DNA of 28,758 bases from CAVPPA01 sp050730755 (GTDB lineage Bacteria > Patescibacteriota > Saccharimonadia > Saccharimonadales > UBA4665), in assembly GCA_050730755.1 (NCBI GenBank), contig JBOHNR010000011.1, positions 1 through 28,758 on the forward strand, given 5' to 3'. Position 1 is the first letter of the stretch, and the number at the start of each line of letters is the position of its first letter. This document shows positions 15,029 to 22,709 of the stretch, piece after piece. A program made the translations under genes and the position numbers. Below the pieces are notes generated by a model, which was not told the DNA's origin, ran no database searches, and was given only the letters and a program-made list of their open reading frames with translations.

Positions 15029-15057
15029 AGTATACTCTAGGTACTCAGTCAGATCAA
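15029..15057 (-). promoter_or_regulatory. Promoter of ftsZ
   Basis: TTGATC (15052-15057) and TATACT (15029-15034) on the minus strand are 17 bp apart. The -10 matches consensus at 5 of 6 positions. It lies between ftsA and ftsZ, so ftsZ can be transcribed separately. The predicted leader is about 25-30 nt and includes the ribosome binding site. Confidence 0.65.
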
Positions 15058-15124
15058 CAAATTTGCACAAACAATTTTTTCTTATATTCTATTTGATCGG
15101 CAATATTAAAACTTGTATACGAAA

Positions 15125-16360
15125 TTATCGATTGCGGAAACGCTGCAAAATTGAGTCAACCATTCCCATTGCATTATTAGCAAAAATTTTACCCCCTGAT
15201 GATTTCATATCCTCCGGCAAAAGCAACATATCCAGTATCATCAAGCCTACTACTGTTGTATATGACACATCATCAACTGTATCAACTAATCCAGTTATCG
15301 GCTGAAGCTTACCGACTCTGGCCGCAATTTGTAATTTTTCCTTAGCAACTTCAGATATACCAGGAAGCTTGGCTGTGCCACCTGTTAACACCGCTCCGCC
15401 TGGTAATTTCCTGGAACGGTGAATCTTATGTAGTTCTTTATCAACGTATTCAAACAGCTCCTCAACTCGTGCTTCTGTAATCATTACAACATCATTCATG
15501 GAAAAACTATGATGAGCATTGCCTATAGTGACTGTTGCTGATGACTTTTTAGTTACGCCTAAATGAGCGTGTTCGACTTTAACTCTTTCAGCAATATCCA
15601 AGTCCGTTTTGAGGCCAATTGCTAAGTCATTGGTTATATAAGACCCACCAATACCTATAACCGCCACGTGTTGAACCTCTCCGTCCTCCACTACAATTAA
15701 ATTGGTCGTACTCGAACCAATATCAAGTAATACTGTACCGGCTTCTTTTTGTTGGCGGTTTAAAACTGCTTCAGCTGAGGCAAGACTCGAAACTGTATGA
15801 TGAGTCGGGAATATTCCAGATTTCTCAAGGCTTAAATCAAGATTACGCATATTTGGAGATGCCGCTGTCACAATATGTGCATCAACTTCTAAACGGACAC
15901 CACGCATACCAACTGGATCTTTTATGTTGTGCTGGCCGTCAAGGCTGTAATTCTTAGCAAAAAATTGAATAATCTCTCGATTCGGTGGCAAGCTGACAAC
16001 AGTAGCTGCATCCTCGACCCTCTGGCGATCTTGAGTTGTAATTTCATTATCGGCAACGCTAACTGCTATAACACCTTTAGAATCTATCCCGCCAACGTGA
16101 ATACCATTAACATTAACGGTGGCTCGATTTATAGGTACACCAGAGATTCTTTCAGCTTCAGCCAATGCCCGAGCAATTGCTTCGGCCGTATCGTCAACGT
16201 GAACAACTACTCCTTTACGTATGCCAACATTAGGCGCCGAACCGTGGCCAATAACTGACAATTTACCATTTCCGCTCGGGTCAAGCATCCCAACCACGCA
16301 ACGAACCATACTTGTTCCAATATCAAGACCTACAAAATGATTTATTGAAGAATCGCGCAT
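15125..16360 (-). CDS. ftsA: Cell division protein FtsA
   Basis: The 411-aa actin-like ATPase tethers FtsZ to the membrane. The phosphate-1 loop is GLDIGTSMVRCVVG (about residues 11-24), the SHS2/1C domain follows (about 85-165), the phosphate-2 motif is LLDIGSSTTNLIVV (about 216-229), and GGAVLTGGTAKLPG (about 320-333) is the adenosine motif. The C-terminal GMVDSILQRFRNR is a short amphipathic helix like the FtsA membrane-targeting sequence. It sits directly upstream of ftsZ on the same strand. No Shine-Dalgarno is seen; a promoter -10 lies only 13 nt before the ATG, pointing to a very short leader. Confidence 0.96.
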   Translation of the reverse strand: MRDSSINHFVGLDIGTSMVRCVVGMLDPSGNGKLSVIGHGSAPNVGIRKGVVVHVDDTAEAIARALAEAERISGVPINRATVNVNGIHVGGIDSKGVIAVSVADNEITTQDRQRVEDAATVVSLPPNREIIQFFAKNYSLDGQHNIKDPVGMRGVRLEVDAHIVTAASPNMRNLDLSLEKSGIFPTHHTVSSLASAEAVLNRQQKEAGTVLLDIGSSTTNLIVVEDGEVQHVAVIGIGGSYITNDLAIGLKTDLDIAERVKVEHAHLGVTKKSSATVTIGNAHHSFSMNDVVMITEARVEELFEYVDKELHKIHRSRKLPGGAVLTGGTAKLPGISEVAKEKLQIAARVGKLQPITGLVDTVDDVSYTTVVGLMILDMLLLPEDMKSSGGKIFANNAMGMVDSILQRFRNR

Positions 16361-16373
16361 GTTATCTTGAAGT

Positions 16374-16403
16374 AGTATACTGCCAATATTTAACTTCGGG
16401 CAA
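16374..16403 (-). promoter_or_regulatory. Promoter of ftsA with very short leader
   Basis: TTGCCC (16398-16403) and TATACT (16374-16379) on the minus strand are 18 bp apart. The ATG follows 13 nt after the -10, so the mRNA should have only about 5-7 nt before the start codon, and there is no ribosome binding site. Confidence 0.6.
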
Positions 16404-16418
16404 GCTTAAGCAGAAGAA

Positions 16419-17174
16419 CTATAGCTTAGTGAGGACCTCTGCGCCGCCTTCAAGAACGAGTATCGTATGCTCGAAATGGGCTGACCATGAACCGTCTACA
16501 GTTTTAATAGTCCAGCCGTCATCCATCACATAAACTTTTTCCGAACCTAGGGTGATCATAGGCTCAATGGCTATAGTCATACCTTCCGTCAACCAGGGTC
16601 CAGTGTTAAGTTGTCCATAATTTGGTATATTAGGATCCTCGTGGAGATCATGACCAACCCCGTGACCGACTAGATCCCGCACGATACCAAATTTGTATGG
16701 CCTAACCACCGACTCTACGGCCGCGCCAACGTCTCCAACCCTTACCTTGTTATGTACAACGTTAATGGCCGCTGACAGTGATTGTTTGGTAACTTGGAGC
16801 ATTTTTAGTTTTTTTGAGTCTCGAATTTGGCCAACACCAACGCTAACGGCGCTATCAGTAATCATCCCCATATAAGTGACACCAAAATCGAGTCCGACTA
16901 TATCGCCCTCTACAACTAGGCGGTTCGGACTTGGTATGCCGTGGACAACTTCGTCATTAATTGAAATACAGATAACATCAGGAAATCCTTGATAACCTAG
17001 AAAGCTAGGTTGGCCTCCTAAGCTTTTCAGTTCATTAGCCGCTATGACGGCTAAGTCCTTCGTTGAAACCCCTGCTACAGTATGTTCAGAGACTGTTTTT
17101 AGGACAGTTGCTAGCATTCGTCCACTCTCTCTCATTGCCCTGATTTCAGGTGCAGTTTTAATTTTGGTCGTCAT
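16419..17174 (-). CDS. map: Methionine aminopeptidase, type I
   Basis: The 251-aa enzyme removes the N-terminal Met from nascent proteins. The five metal ligands of the pita-bread fold are present: Asp96 (LDFGV), Asp107 (TDSAVS), His171 (LVGHGVGH), Glu204 (IAIEPM) and Glu235 (HFEHT). His78 (VVHGIP) is the conserved substrate-side histidine. The length is that of the short type Ia form without an N-terminal extension. The gene overlaps adk by 17 bp, so translation is probably coupled. It acts after peptide deformylase, which is also encoded in this window. Confidence 0.97.
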   Translation of the reverse strand: MTTKIKTAPEIRAMRESGRMLATVLKTVSEHTVAGVSTKDLAVIAANELKSLGGQPSFLGYQGFPDVICISINDEVVHGIPSPNRLVVEGDIVGLDFGVTYMGMITDSAVSVGVGQIRDSKKLKMLQVTKQSLSAAINVVHNKVRVGDVGAAVESVVRPYKFGIVRDLVGHGVGHDLHEDPNIPNYGQLNTGPWLTEGMTIAIEPMITLGSEKVYVMDDGWTIKTVDGSWSAHFEHTILVLEGGAEVLTKL

Positions 17175-17718
17175 CAGTAATATTTAGAGCCTCGACGTGT
17201 CTTAAGATAGAGTCATGCACTAGTTGAGGAGCCTGACTGGCATCAACTTCGTAAACAGGCATCTTCTCTTGCTTAAAGAGGTCCATAATCTTTCGGGTGA
17301 CCGTATCGTATTCCTCTAGTCGGTTATCAATAGCTATATCTGTATCGTCCAAACGACCACGACCCTGAAGTCTTTCACGAACAATTGCCTGGGGAGCCGT
17401 TAAATCAAATATCGCATCGACACTCAACCTATCTTTTTTAACCTGACCAATTAGCCACTTTGCCTGACCGACAGTACGCGGGAACCCATCCAGAACGAAT
17501 TCATTTGAAAGGTCAATAAGATCAAAAACCTTATCAAGAATCTCAATCATGGCCGCATCACTTAACAGTTCACCCTGAAGCATCAAATGACGTTGTTTGC
17601 CTGTCACGAGAACACGTAACAGCTCACCAGTCGAAATCCAGGCAAAACCCTGTTCGTCGGCCAATAAGCGGCCCTGCAAACTTTTACCGCTACCAGCTAC
17701 GCCGGAAAGGATAATCAT
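17158..17718 (-). CDS. adk: Adenylate kinase (short form)
   Basis: The 186-aa kinase interconverts ATP + AMP and 2 ADP. The P-loop GVAGSGKS is at residues 6-13, and the AMP-binding DGFPRT is at 77-82. The LID is reduced to a short loop (QGRGRLDDTDIAIDNRLEEY, about 118-137) without the zinc cysteines of long forms. The gene overlaps yqeY upstream by 4 bp (ATGA) and map downstream by 17 bp. The adk-map pairing is widespread, but usually within the secY ribosomal cluster. Confidence 0.93.
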   Translation of the reverse strand: MIILSGVAGSGKSLQGRLLADEQGFAWISTGELLRVLVTGKQRHLMLQGELLSDAAMIEILDKVFDLIDLSNEFVLDGFPRTVGQAKWLIGQVKKDRLSVDAIFDLTAPQAIVRERLQGRGRLDDTDIAIDNRLEEYDTVTRKIMDLFKQEKMPVYEVDASQAPQLVHDSILRHVEALNITDDDQN

Positions 17719-18170
17719 AATCCCAACTTTTCTTTAACAATCCGGGCTATCACAGCACCGTCTGACCGACCAGTAGTTCTCTGCCTAACCTGATTAATAA
17801 CTGCAGCCATAGAAGTTTGGTCTTTTGCACCCATCGACTGGATTGTGCTTTCTACAAACTGTGCAACCTCAGCCTCGCTATACTGGGTCGGTAAATATTT
17901 CATTATAATTGCTTTCTCAGCTAATTCTTGACTAGCTCTCTCTTCACTGCCGCCTTTTCGATATAAGTCGGCACTTTCCTGTCGCTTTTTTGCCTCTTTT
18001 TGTAGTAAACCAATTAAGAAATCGTCCGGCATTGCTTGATCGCGACTATTATTGGCGACTTTCGAATATAAAATAGCACTTTTTAGGCCTCGAAGAGTGT
18101 CAACAGTTAACTTATCGCCACCAATCAGGGCAATCTTTAGATTTTGGTTGATTTTTTCTTCCAACAGCAT
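17715..18170 (-). CDS. GatB/YqeY domain protein
   Basis: The 151-aa protein matches the YqeY family over its whole length: an N-terminal helical part (LLEEKINQNLKIAL), LRGLKSAI, the EAKKRQESADLYRKGG segment (about 58-73), KYLPTQYSEAEV (about 91-102) and the C-terminal GRSDGAVIARIVKEKLG. This domain is homologous to the tail of the GatB amidotransferase subunit and probably binds tRNA; the exact role is unknown. It sits 13 bp after rpsU, a common pairing in bacteria, and overlaps adk by 4 bp. Confidence 0.92.
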   Translation of the reverse strand: MLLEEKINQNLKIALIGGDKLTVDTLRGLKSAILYSKVANNSRDQAMPDDFLIGLLQKEAKKRQESADLYRKGGSEERASQELAEKAIIMKYLPTQYSEAEVAQFVESTIQSMGAKDQTSMAAVINQVRQRTTGRSDGAVIARIVKEKLGL

Positions 18171-18183
18171 AGAGGACTAGTGA

Positions 18184-18399
18184 TTATCTTTGACCGAGTT
18201 TAGCTTTCTTTAGTTTAGTAGCTTTATACTCCTGTCGAAGAATAGCTCGAATCCGGCGTTCACGTTTACTCATTGGTTTTTCAAAATATTGCCCACGTTT
18301 GACAATTGCGATAGCGCCAGATTGTTGGACTTTCCGATTAAAGCGGCGTAATAGGTTTTCAACTGACTCTTTAGGATCTTTACGGGTGACTTGTATCAT
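18184..18399 (-). CDS. rpsU: 30S ribosomal protein S21
   Basis: The 71-aa basic protein has the S21 pattern: an ESVENLLRRFNRKVQQSG core, RGQYFEKPMSKRERR and a Lys/Arg-rich tail. S21 sits near the anti-Shine-Dalgarno end of 16S rRNA. It heads the tightly packed run rpsU-yqeY-adk-map. No ribosome binding site is present; the -10 of a good promoter ends 8 nt before the ATG, so the message is predicted to be leaderless or nearly so. Confidence 0.95.
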   Translation of the reverse strand: MIQVTRKDPKESVENLLRRFNRKVQQSGAIAIVKRGQYFEKPMSKRERRIRAILRQEYKATKLKKAKLGQR

Positions 18400-18407
18400 T
18401 GGAAGTC

Positions 18408-18436
18408 ATTGTACCGCTAGAGAAGTTATTTTGCAA
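18408..18436 (-). promoter_or_regulatory. Promoter of rpsU operon, leaderless type
   Basis: TTGCAA (18431-18436) and TACAAT (18408-18413) on the minus strand are separated by 17 bp. Only 8 nt lie between the -10 and the ATG at 18399, which places the expected start site within 1-2 nt of the start codon. The promoter lies between the rpsU start and the stop of the winged-helix gene. Confidence 0.7.
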
Positions 18437-18442
18437 ACAAAC

Positions 18443-18733
18443 CTATGGCGTGAAAGCCTTTTTTTGAGTAGTCCGTTGTGATTTCAACACAATACTTTGG
18501 AGCTCTTTAAAAATCGGGAATTGCTTATTGGTATAATAAACTTTTGTATTGCCTTGCTTCTCAGAAATTAAAAAACCAACTTTTTCTAATCTCTTTAACT
18601 CTCTCTGGATATTACCGGCATCCTCTTTGATCAACTTAGCTAAGCCTCTAACATGAGTCTTGAAGTCGGGATACTTTGCGTAAATTACAATGATTTTACG
18701 CCTAACTCTTGATGTAATAAATATATCTAACAT
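18443..18733 (-). CDS. Small winged-helix transcriptional regulator
   Basis: The 96-aa protein has a winged helix-turn-helix pattern: helices around residues 18-30, a recognition region DAGNIQRELKRLEKVGFL (about 38-55) and a wing ISEKQGNTKVYYTNKQFPIF (about 56-75), like ArsR/MarR-type domains. No sensor domain or metal-binding Cys cluster is seen. It is divergent from priA with a 107-bp shared upstream region, so it may control itself or priA; this is inferred from position only. The target and signal are unknown. Confidence 0.75.
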   Translation of the reverse strand: MLDIFITSRVRRKIIVIYAKYPDFKTHVRGLAKLIKEDAGNIQRELKRLEKVGFLISEKQGNTKVYYTNKQFPIFKELQSIVLKSQRTTQKKAFTP

Positions 18734-18801
18734 ACGCCCGCCATTTTCTACAACACTAGCTGTTGCCTGAATAACTTTCCTCGCATTTTAATAATAATGC
18801 G

Positions 18802-18829
18802 TTCAAGAGTTAACTGCAAGTTATATACT
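18802..18829 (+). promoter_or_regulatory. Candidate promoter of priA, short leader
   Basis: TATACT (18824-18829) lies 11 nt before the priA ATG. TTCAAG (18802-18807), 16 bp upstream of it, is a weak -35. No ribosome binding site precedes the ATG, so a leader of about 5 nt is expected. Confidence 0.45.
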
Positions 18830-18840
18830 GGTTAAATAAG

Positions 18841-20778
18841 ATGATTTACTATCACGTTTGGGTGAGATCTCCGCTATATCGCGGCAGCGAAGCTTTAACT
18901 TATAGGTTTAAGGCTAAACTTAAAAATGGTTCACTAGTAGTAGTTCCGCTGAGGAAGCAAACTGTTCTTGGTGTAGTCGCCAAGTCAGTAGCGAAGCCAA
19001 GTTTTTCTACGAAGCTCATAATAAGTGCTTTCAACCTACCCCCACTACCTATAACGACCCTTGGCTTAGCCAGCTGGCTTAAATTGTTTTATCCATCGGC
19101 TTTAGGCATTATTACCCAGCAGTTCTTACCAAGAGTAATCAATCCATCGCAACTAGTAGAGCCTATAAATATTGATTCTTCAAAAATAAAGATTTTTGAC
19201 CAGCCTCCGCTGACAAAAGACCAGATTCTAGCGCTAAAACAGATAAAAAAACCTGATACCTATATGCTACATGGCCGGACAGGTAGCGGTAAAACTAGAA
19301 TTTATACCGAACTAAGTAAAAGAACTCTTCGTTCCGGTAAATCTGTCTTAGTTTTAAGCCCAGAAATTGGTTTAACATCGCAATTAGCTGTTAACTTTCG
19401 ACAATTATTCGGTAACCAAGTTTTAGTTCTACACTCGCAGCTCACGACTAAAGAACACAATAAAACTTGGTTAACAGTGTTAAAAGCAACTAAGCCAATA
19501 GTAGTTATTGGGCCACGCTCCGCATTATTCAGCCCTATCAAAAAATTAGGCTTGATTATTGTTGACGAATGCCATGATCAAGCCTACAAACAGGAACAGC
19601 CACCATACTATCACGCCATACGAGTCGCCTCACAGCTGAGCCACATTCACCACGCCACACTGATCTTAGGTTCGGCCACTCCCGCAGTTACTGATTATTA
19701 CATCGCAAAGGATAGAAAGAAAACTATCATACAGCTCGACGAGCTAGCTAGACCGCTTAGTTTTGAACGCAAAATTACAATAGTCGACTTAAAAGATCGT
19801 GACCAATTTTCTCGAACACCGCATTTATCTTTGCCTCTAATAAAATCAATGGCCAGTAGTTTGGAAAAAAACGAACAAGCACTGCTCTATTTGAACCGCC
19901 GCGGGACGGCTCGAGTAACCCTTTGCCAAAACTGTGGCTGGCAGGCAGCCTGCCCGCATTGCGACTTGCCGCTCACTTACCATAACGATAGCTATAAACT
20001 AAGGTGCCATGTTTGCGGCTACAATCAATCACCAGCTACCAACTGTCCTAGCTGCGGCAACACCGAAATTACTTTACATGGCTTTGGAACTAAGGCAATC
20101 GTCGACGAGGTGAGCCGAGTTTTCCCAGAAGCCCGCATTATGCGATTCGATACTGACAATTTAAAGTCCGAACGATTAGAAAACCAATACCAGGGTATTA
20201 TCAACGGCAATGTAGACATACTAATCGGTACTCAAGTTCTAGTAAAAGGACTTGACCTACCTCTTCTTAGCACTCTGGGCGTCATACTTGCCGACAGTAG
20301 TCTTTATATACCAGATTATACAGCCCAAGAAAGGACCTATCAGCTATTAACCCAGGTACTGGGTCGTATTGGAAGAGGTCACATTAAGAGTCAGGCAATT
20401 ATTCAAACCTACAATCCAGATAGCCTATTATTAAAGTCATCTATCCAAAACGATTGGCAAAGTTTTTACAACACAGAGATCAAAGAGCGTCAACGTTATT
20501 TTTTCCCACCGTTCTGTCACCTTCTAAAGTTGAACTGTCGCCGGGTATCGTCTGCTAGTGCCGAAAAAGCTGCCCTAAGCTTTAAAGAACAACTCAATTT
20601 AAAAAACTTAAGAATACAAATCGAAGGTCCAGCACCAGCCTTTCATGAAAAAGTTGGTAGCAAATATATCTGGCAATTAATAATAAAAGCAAAAAAGCGC
20701 AGTGATCTATTAGCGGTGACTAAATTGTTACCAACAAATGGTTGGAGTTATGATCTCGACCCAATGAATTTACTTTAG
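18841..20778 (+). CDS. priA: Primosomal replication-restart helicase PriA
   Basis: The 645-aa helicase reloads the replication machinery at stalled forks. The N-terminal 3' DNA-binding domain covers about residues 1-105. Walker A GRTGSGKT is at 145-152, the DExH box DECH at 242-245 and motif III GSATP at 277-281. Eight zinc-binding cysteines are in place (362, 365, 371, 374, 389, 392, 402, 405). The GTQVLVKGLDLPLL segment (about 464-477) and the following QVLGRIGRG are helicase motifs V and VI. It is somewhat shorter than the E. coli protein (about 730 aa). It is first in a plus-strand run priA-def-fmt, a conserved order in many bacteria. Confidence 0.96.
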   Translation: MIYYHVWVRSPLYRGSEALTYRFKAKLKNGSLVVVPLRKQTVLGVVAKSVAKPSFSTKLIISAFNLPPLPITTLGLASWLKLFYPSALGIITQQFLPRVINPSQLVEPINIDSSKIKIFDQPPLTKDQILALKQIKKPDTYMLHGRTGSGKTRIYTELSKRTLRSGKSVLVLSPEIGLTSQLAVNFRQLFGNQVLVLHSQLTTKEHNKTWLTVLKATKPIVVIGPRSALFSPIKKLGLIIVDECHDQAYKQEQPPYYHAIRVASQLSHIHHATLILGSATPAVTDYYIAKDRKKTIIQLDELARPLSFERKITIVDLKDRDQFSRTPHLSLPLIKSMASSLEKNEQALLYLNRRGTARVTLCQNCGWQAACPHCDLPLTYHNDSYKLRCHVCGYNQSPATNCPSCGNTEITLHGFGTKAIVDEVSRVFPEARIMRFDTDNLKSERLENQYQGIINGNVDILIGTQVLVKGLDLPLLSTLGVILADSSLYIPDYTAQERTYQLLTQVLGRIGRGHIKSQAIIQTYNPDSLLLKSSIQNDWQSFYNTEIKERQRYFFPPFCHLLKLNCRRVSSASAEKAALSFKEQLNLKNLRIQIEGPAPAFHEKVGSKYIWQLIIKAKKRSDLLAVTKLLPTNGWSYDLDPMNLL

Positions 20779-20785
20779 GAGTATT

Positions 20786-20813
20786 TTTAACGTAACAACT
20801 GATACGCTATACT
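20786..20813 (+). promoter_or_regulatory. Candidate promoter of def-fmt, short leader
   Basis: TATACT (20808-20813) ends 10 nt before the def ATG, with a weak TTTAAC (20786-20791) 16 bp upstream. There is no ribosome binding site next to the ATG. Read-through from priA is also possible. Confidence 0.4.
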
Positions 20814-20823
20814 ACCTATCATT

Positions 20824-21414
20824 ATGACTGTTCTGACGAAAGACAACGTTATCGCTTTACCAAACCCAAATTTACGCAAAAAATCTCTCAAAGTAGGCAT
20901 TATCACGCCCGAAATCTTGAAAATTATCGATGATATGAAGTCGGCAACTATCAATTGGGATCAAAGTCGAGATCACGAAGTTGGAGTTGCTTTAGCTGCC
21001 GTACAAATAAATCAACTCTTTAAAATGGTAATTATCCGTAATAATTATGACAACAAGGAAGATCTTTCGTTTACGACCTTTATAAACCCAGTTATTACAA
21101 AATTAGAAGGAGAAATTGAGGAAGATTTTGAAGGTTGCCTAAGTATTACTGATATATATGGTAAAGTTCCGCGTTACAGAAAAGCACGAGTTAGAGCTAC
21201 TAATGAACATGGTCGTTCTTTTCGAGTTACCGTTGAGGGTTTTATGGCTAGAATTTTTCAACACGAGATTGATCACCTGAACGGTATCTTATTTATTGAC
21301 CATATTAAAGACAGCCCCGAAGCCTTTTATAAACTTCAGGTGGATGGAACCCTGGAGCAGCTTAATTATAAAAAACAGATCCAAAAAAGTAAGATTTTAT
21401 GGAGTAAGCCATAA
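20824..21414 (+). CDS. def: Peptide deformylase
   Basis: The 196-aa metalloenzyme removes the formyl group from N-formyl-Met. The three family motifs are present: GVALAAVQ (54-61; the usual second Gly is Ala), EGCLS (103-107) with metal ligand Cys105, and HEIDH (147-151), whose two His bind the metal and whose Glu is catalytic. A C-terminal extension of about 45 residues follows. The stop overlaps the fmt start by one base (TAATG), so the two are translationally coupled. Confidence 0.95.
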   Translation: MTVLTKDNVIALPNPNLRKKSLKVGIITPEILKIIDDMKSATINWDQSRDHEVGVALAAVQINQLFKMVIIRNNYDNKEDLSFTTFINPVITKLEGEIEEDFEGCLSITDIYGKVPRYRKARVRATNEHGRSFRVTVEGFMARIFQHEIDHLNGILFIDHIKDSPEAFYKLQVDGTLEQLNYKKQIQKSKILWSKP

Positions 21415-22316
21415 TGAGTAATCAATCTCCTACGATCGTGTTTTTTGGCAGCGGGCCCGTTGCTGCCAGGAGTCTCAGTTTATTGACTTCTAATTTTAAG
21501 ATTGAAGCTGTCATTACAAAACCAACCACAGCTCATGAAATGAAAGAGTCAGCTGTTAATATCCCAATCTATTTGGCCAACAACCAAAAGGAGTTAGACC
21601 ATTTATTAGATAGCGTCCAATTTAAAAGTTCTCTCGGAATATTAATTGACTTTGGCATTATGATCAGCCAGAAAGTTATCGATTGCTTTCCTTTAGGCAT
21701 TATCAATAGCCATTTTAGCTTGTTGCCAGAGTGGCGTGGTCCAGATCCGATTACTTTTGCGATCCTGAGTGGCCAAAAACAGACTGGGGTAAGCTTGATG
21801 CTTTTAACTAAACAAATGGACAAAGGCCCGATTCTAGCCCAAGCAATGTATGATATTCCAAACGATTCAGATACGCCCGAATTGACCATAGCTTTAATCG
21901 AGTTAAGCGACGCTATGCTGAAGACAATCGTTCCTATGTACCAGGACAATGCAATTATTCTCTTACCACAACGAAAAGTTAGTATAATTGGCGACAAAAC
22001 CGCTTCATCTTCAAATAAATTAGTTAAAAATGATGGTCTCATTGATTGGACGAAACCGGCAGTCCAACTTGAAAGAGAGGTACGGGCGTTTATAGAATGG
22101 CCTAAGAGCCGAACCATGTTGGCTGATCGGGAGGTCATTATAACTAAAGCTATTGTGAGCAATAAACAAGGCCAGCCAGGCACTATATTGGTGACCGGTG
22201 AGCAATTATGTATACACTGCGGCGACGGTTCTCTAGAGGTACAACAACTGAAGCCCGCCGGTAGATCTGCTATGTCAGCACATGCATTTTTAGCAGGTTA
22301 TGGTCAATATTTATAG
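21414..22316 (+). CDS. fmt: Methionyl-tRNA formyltransferase
   Basis: The 300-aa enzyme formylates initiator Met-tRNA using 10-formyltetrahydrofolate. The Rossmann-like start VFFGSGPVAARSL (about 9-21) is followed by the catalytic triad region: Asn98 and His100 in INSHFSLLPEWRG, and Asp136 in QMDKGPI. These match E. coli Asn108, His110 and Asp146. The C-terminal OB-like domain (about 205-300) includes VRAFIEWPKSR. It is coupled to def, as in most bacteria. It converges with the minus-strand DUF5663-like gene, leaving a 17-bp gap with no visible terminator. Confidence 0.95.
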   Translation: MSNQSPTIVFFGSGPVAARSLSLLTSNFKIEAVITKPTTAHEMKESAVNIPIYLANNQKELDHLLDSVQFKSSLGILIDFGIMISQKVIDCFPLGIINSHFSLLPEWRGPDPITFAILSGQKQTGVSLMLLTKQMDKGPILAQAMYDIPNDSDTPELTIALIELSDAMLKTIVPMYQDNAIILLPQRKVSIIGDKTASSSNKLVKNDGLIDWTKPAVQLEREVRAFIEWPKSRTMLADREVIITKAIVSNKQGQPGTILVTGEQLCIHCGDGSLEVQQLKPAGRSAMSAHAFLAGYGQYL

Positions 22317-22333
22317 GCCCTTTTAACTATTTG

Positions 22334-22693
22334 CTAGATGTTATCTAGTTCTTGGGGACTACTCTGGGCAGCTTCTAGAATTTGTGGAGCCGTTTGGGCA
22401 ACTTCATTTTTAAGTTTTGAAAATTCTTCATCTACAATTTCTTTATAATTTGGAAAATTTGTTTCAAGCCAGTGGAAGGCCCCGCTATCGTCCTGAGTAT
22501 TAAAAAAATGTTCGAATTCATCGAGCTGTTCGTTAGTCATTTGGTCAGCCAAGCGCATGCCAACTCTCATCTCAAGTGTTTCATAAATATGCTTCAGTAA
22601 ACTAGATTTATCCACCTGTGGTAAGCTATCCAATCCTAATGCTTGTAGCAGGCTGTTATCTATCCTAAGGGTCCTCTTTGGATCATCTGTCAT
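22334..22693 (-). CDS. DUF5663-like conserved protein
   Basis: This is a 119-aa acidic, helical protein. I choose the ATG at 22691-22693 (MTDDPKRTLRID), not the one 42 bp upstream, because an extended -10 element sits directly before it. A core of ALGLDSLP, LLKHIYETLEMRVGMRLADQMTNEQLDEFEHF and FPNYKEIVDEEF resembles DUF5663, a domain common in candidate phyla radiation genomes. No catalytic motif or membrane segment is seen, and the function is unknown. It follows infB, the position often held by rbfA in other bacteria. The family name is from memory of the pattern and needs a profile check. Confidence 0.75.
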   Translation of the reverse strand: MTDDPKRTLRIDNSLLQALGLDSLPQVDKSSLLKHIYETLEMRVGMRLADQMTNEQLDEFEHFFNTQDDSGAFHWLETNFPNYKEIVDEEFSKLKNEVAQTAPQILEAAQSSPQELDNI

Positions 22694-22700
22694 ATTGAAA

Positions 22701-22709
22701 ATTATACCA
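22701..22709 (-). promoter_or_regulatory. Extended -10 promoter element of the DUF5663-like gene
   Basis: The minus strand reads TGGTATAAT, a perfect extended -10 (TGn-TATAAT), at the end of infB. The ATG at 22693 begins 7 nt after the hexamer, right where transcription should start, giving a leaderless message. No good -35 is seen, as is usual for extended -10 promoters. Confidence 0.6.

Noticed and set aside
14525..15040. Plus-strand open frame (171 codons) over ftsZ
   Set aside because: It is antisense to the highly conserved FtsZ GTPase domain and its product resembles no family.
18450..18470. Plus-strand mini-hairpin GGC..GCC followed by T7
   Set aside because: The stem has only 3 bp, it lies inside the 3' end of a minus-strand gene, and no plus-strand gene ends there.
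19561..19580. PriA DECH in place of the usual DEEH as a broken Walker B
   Set aside because: The changed position is the variable one of DExH; the Asp, Glu and His needed for ATP hydrolysis are all present.
21569..22183. Long open frame (204 codons) antisense to fmt
   Set aside because: Fmt shows full family motifs on the plus strand; the antisense frame has no recognisable domain or start signals.
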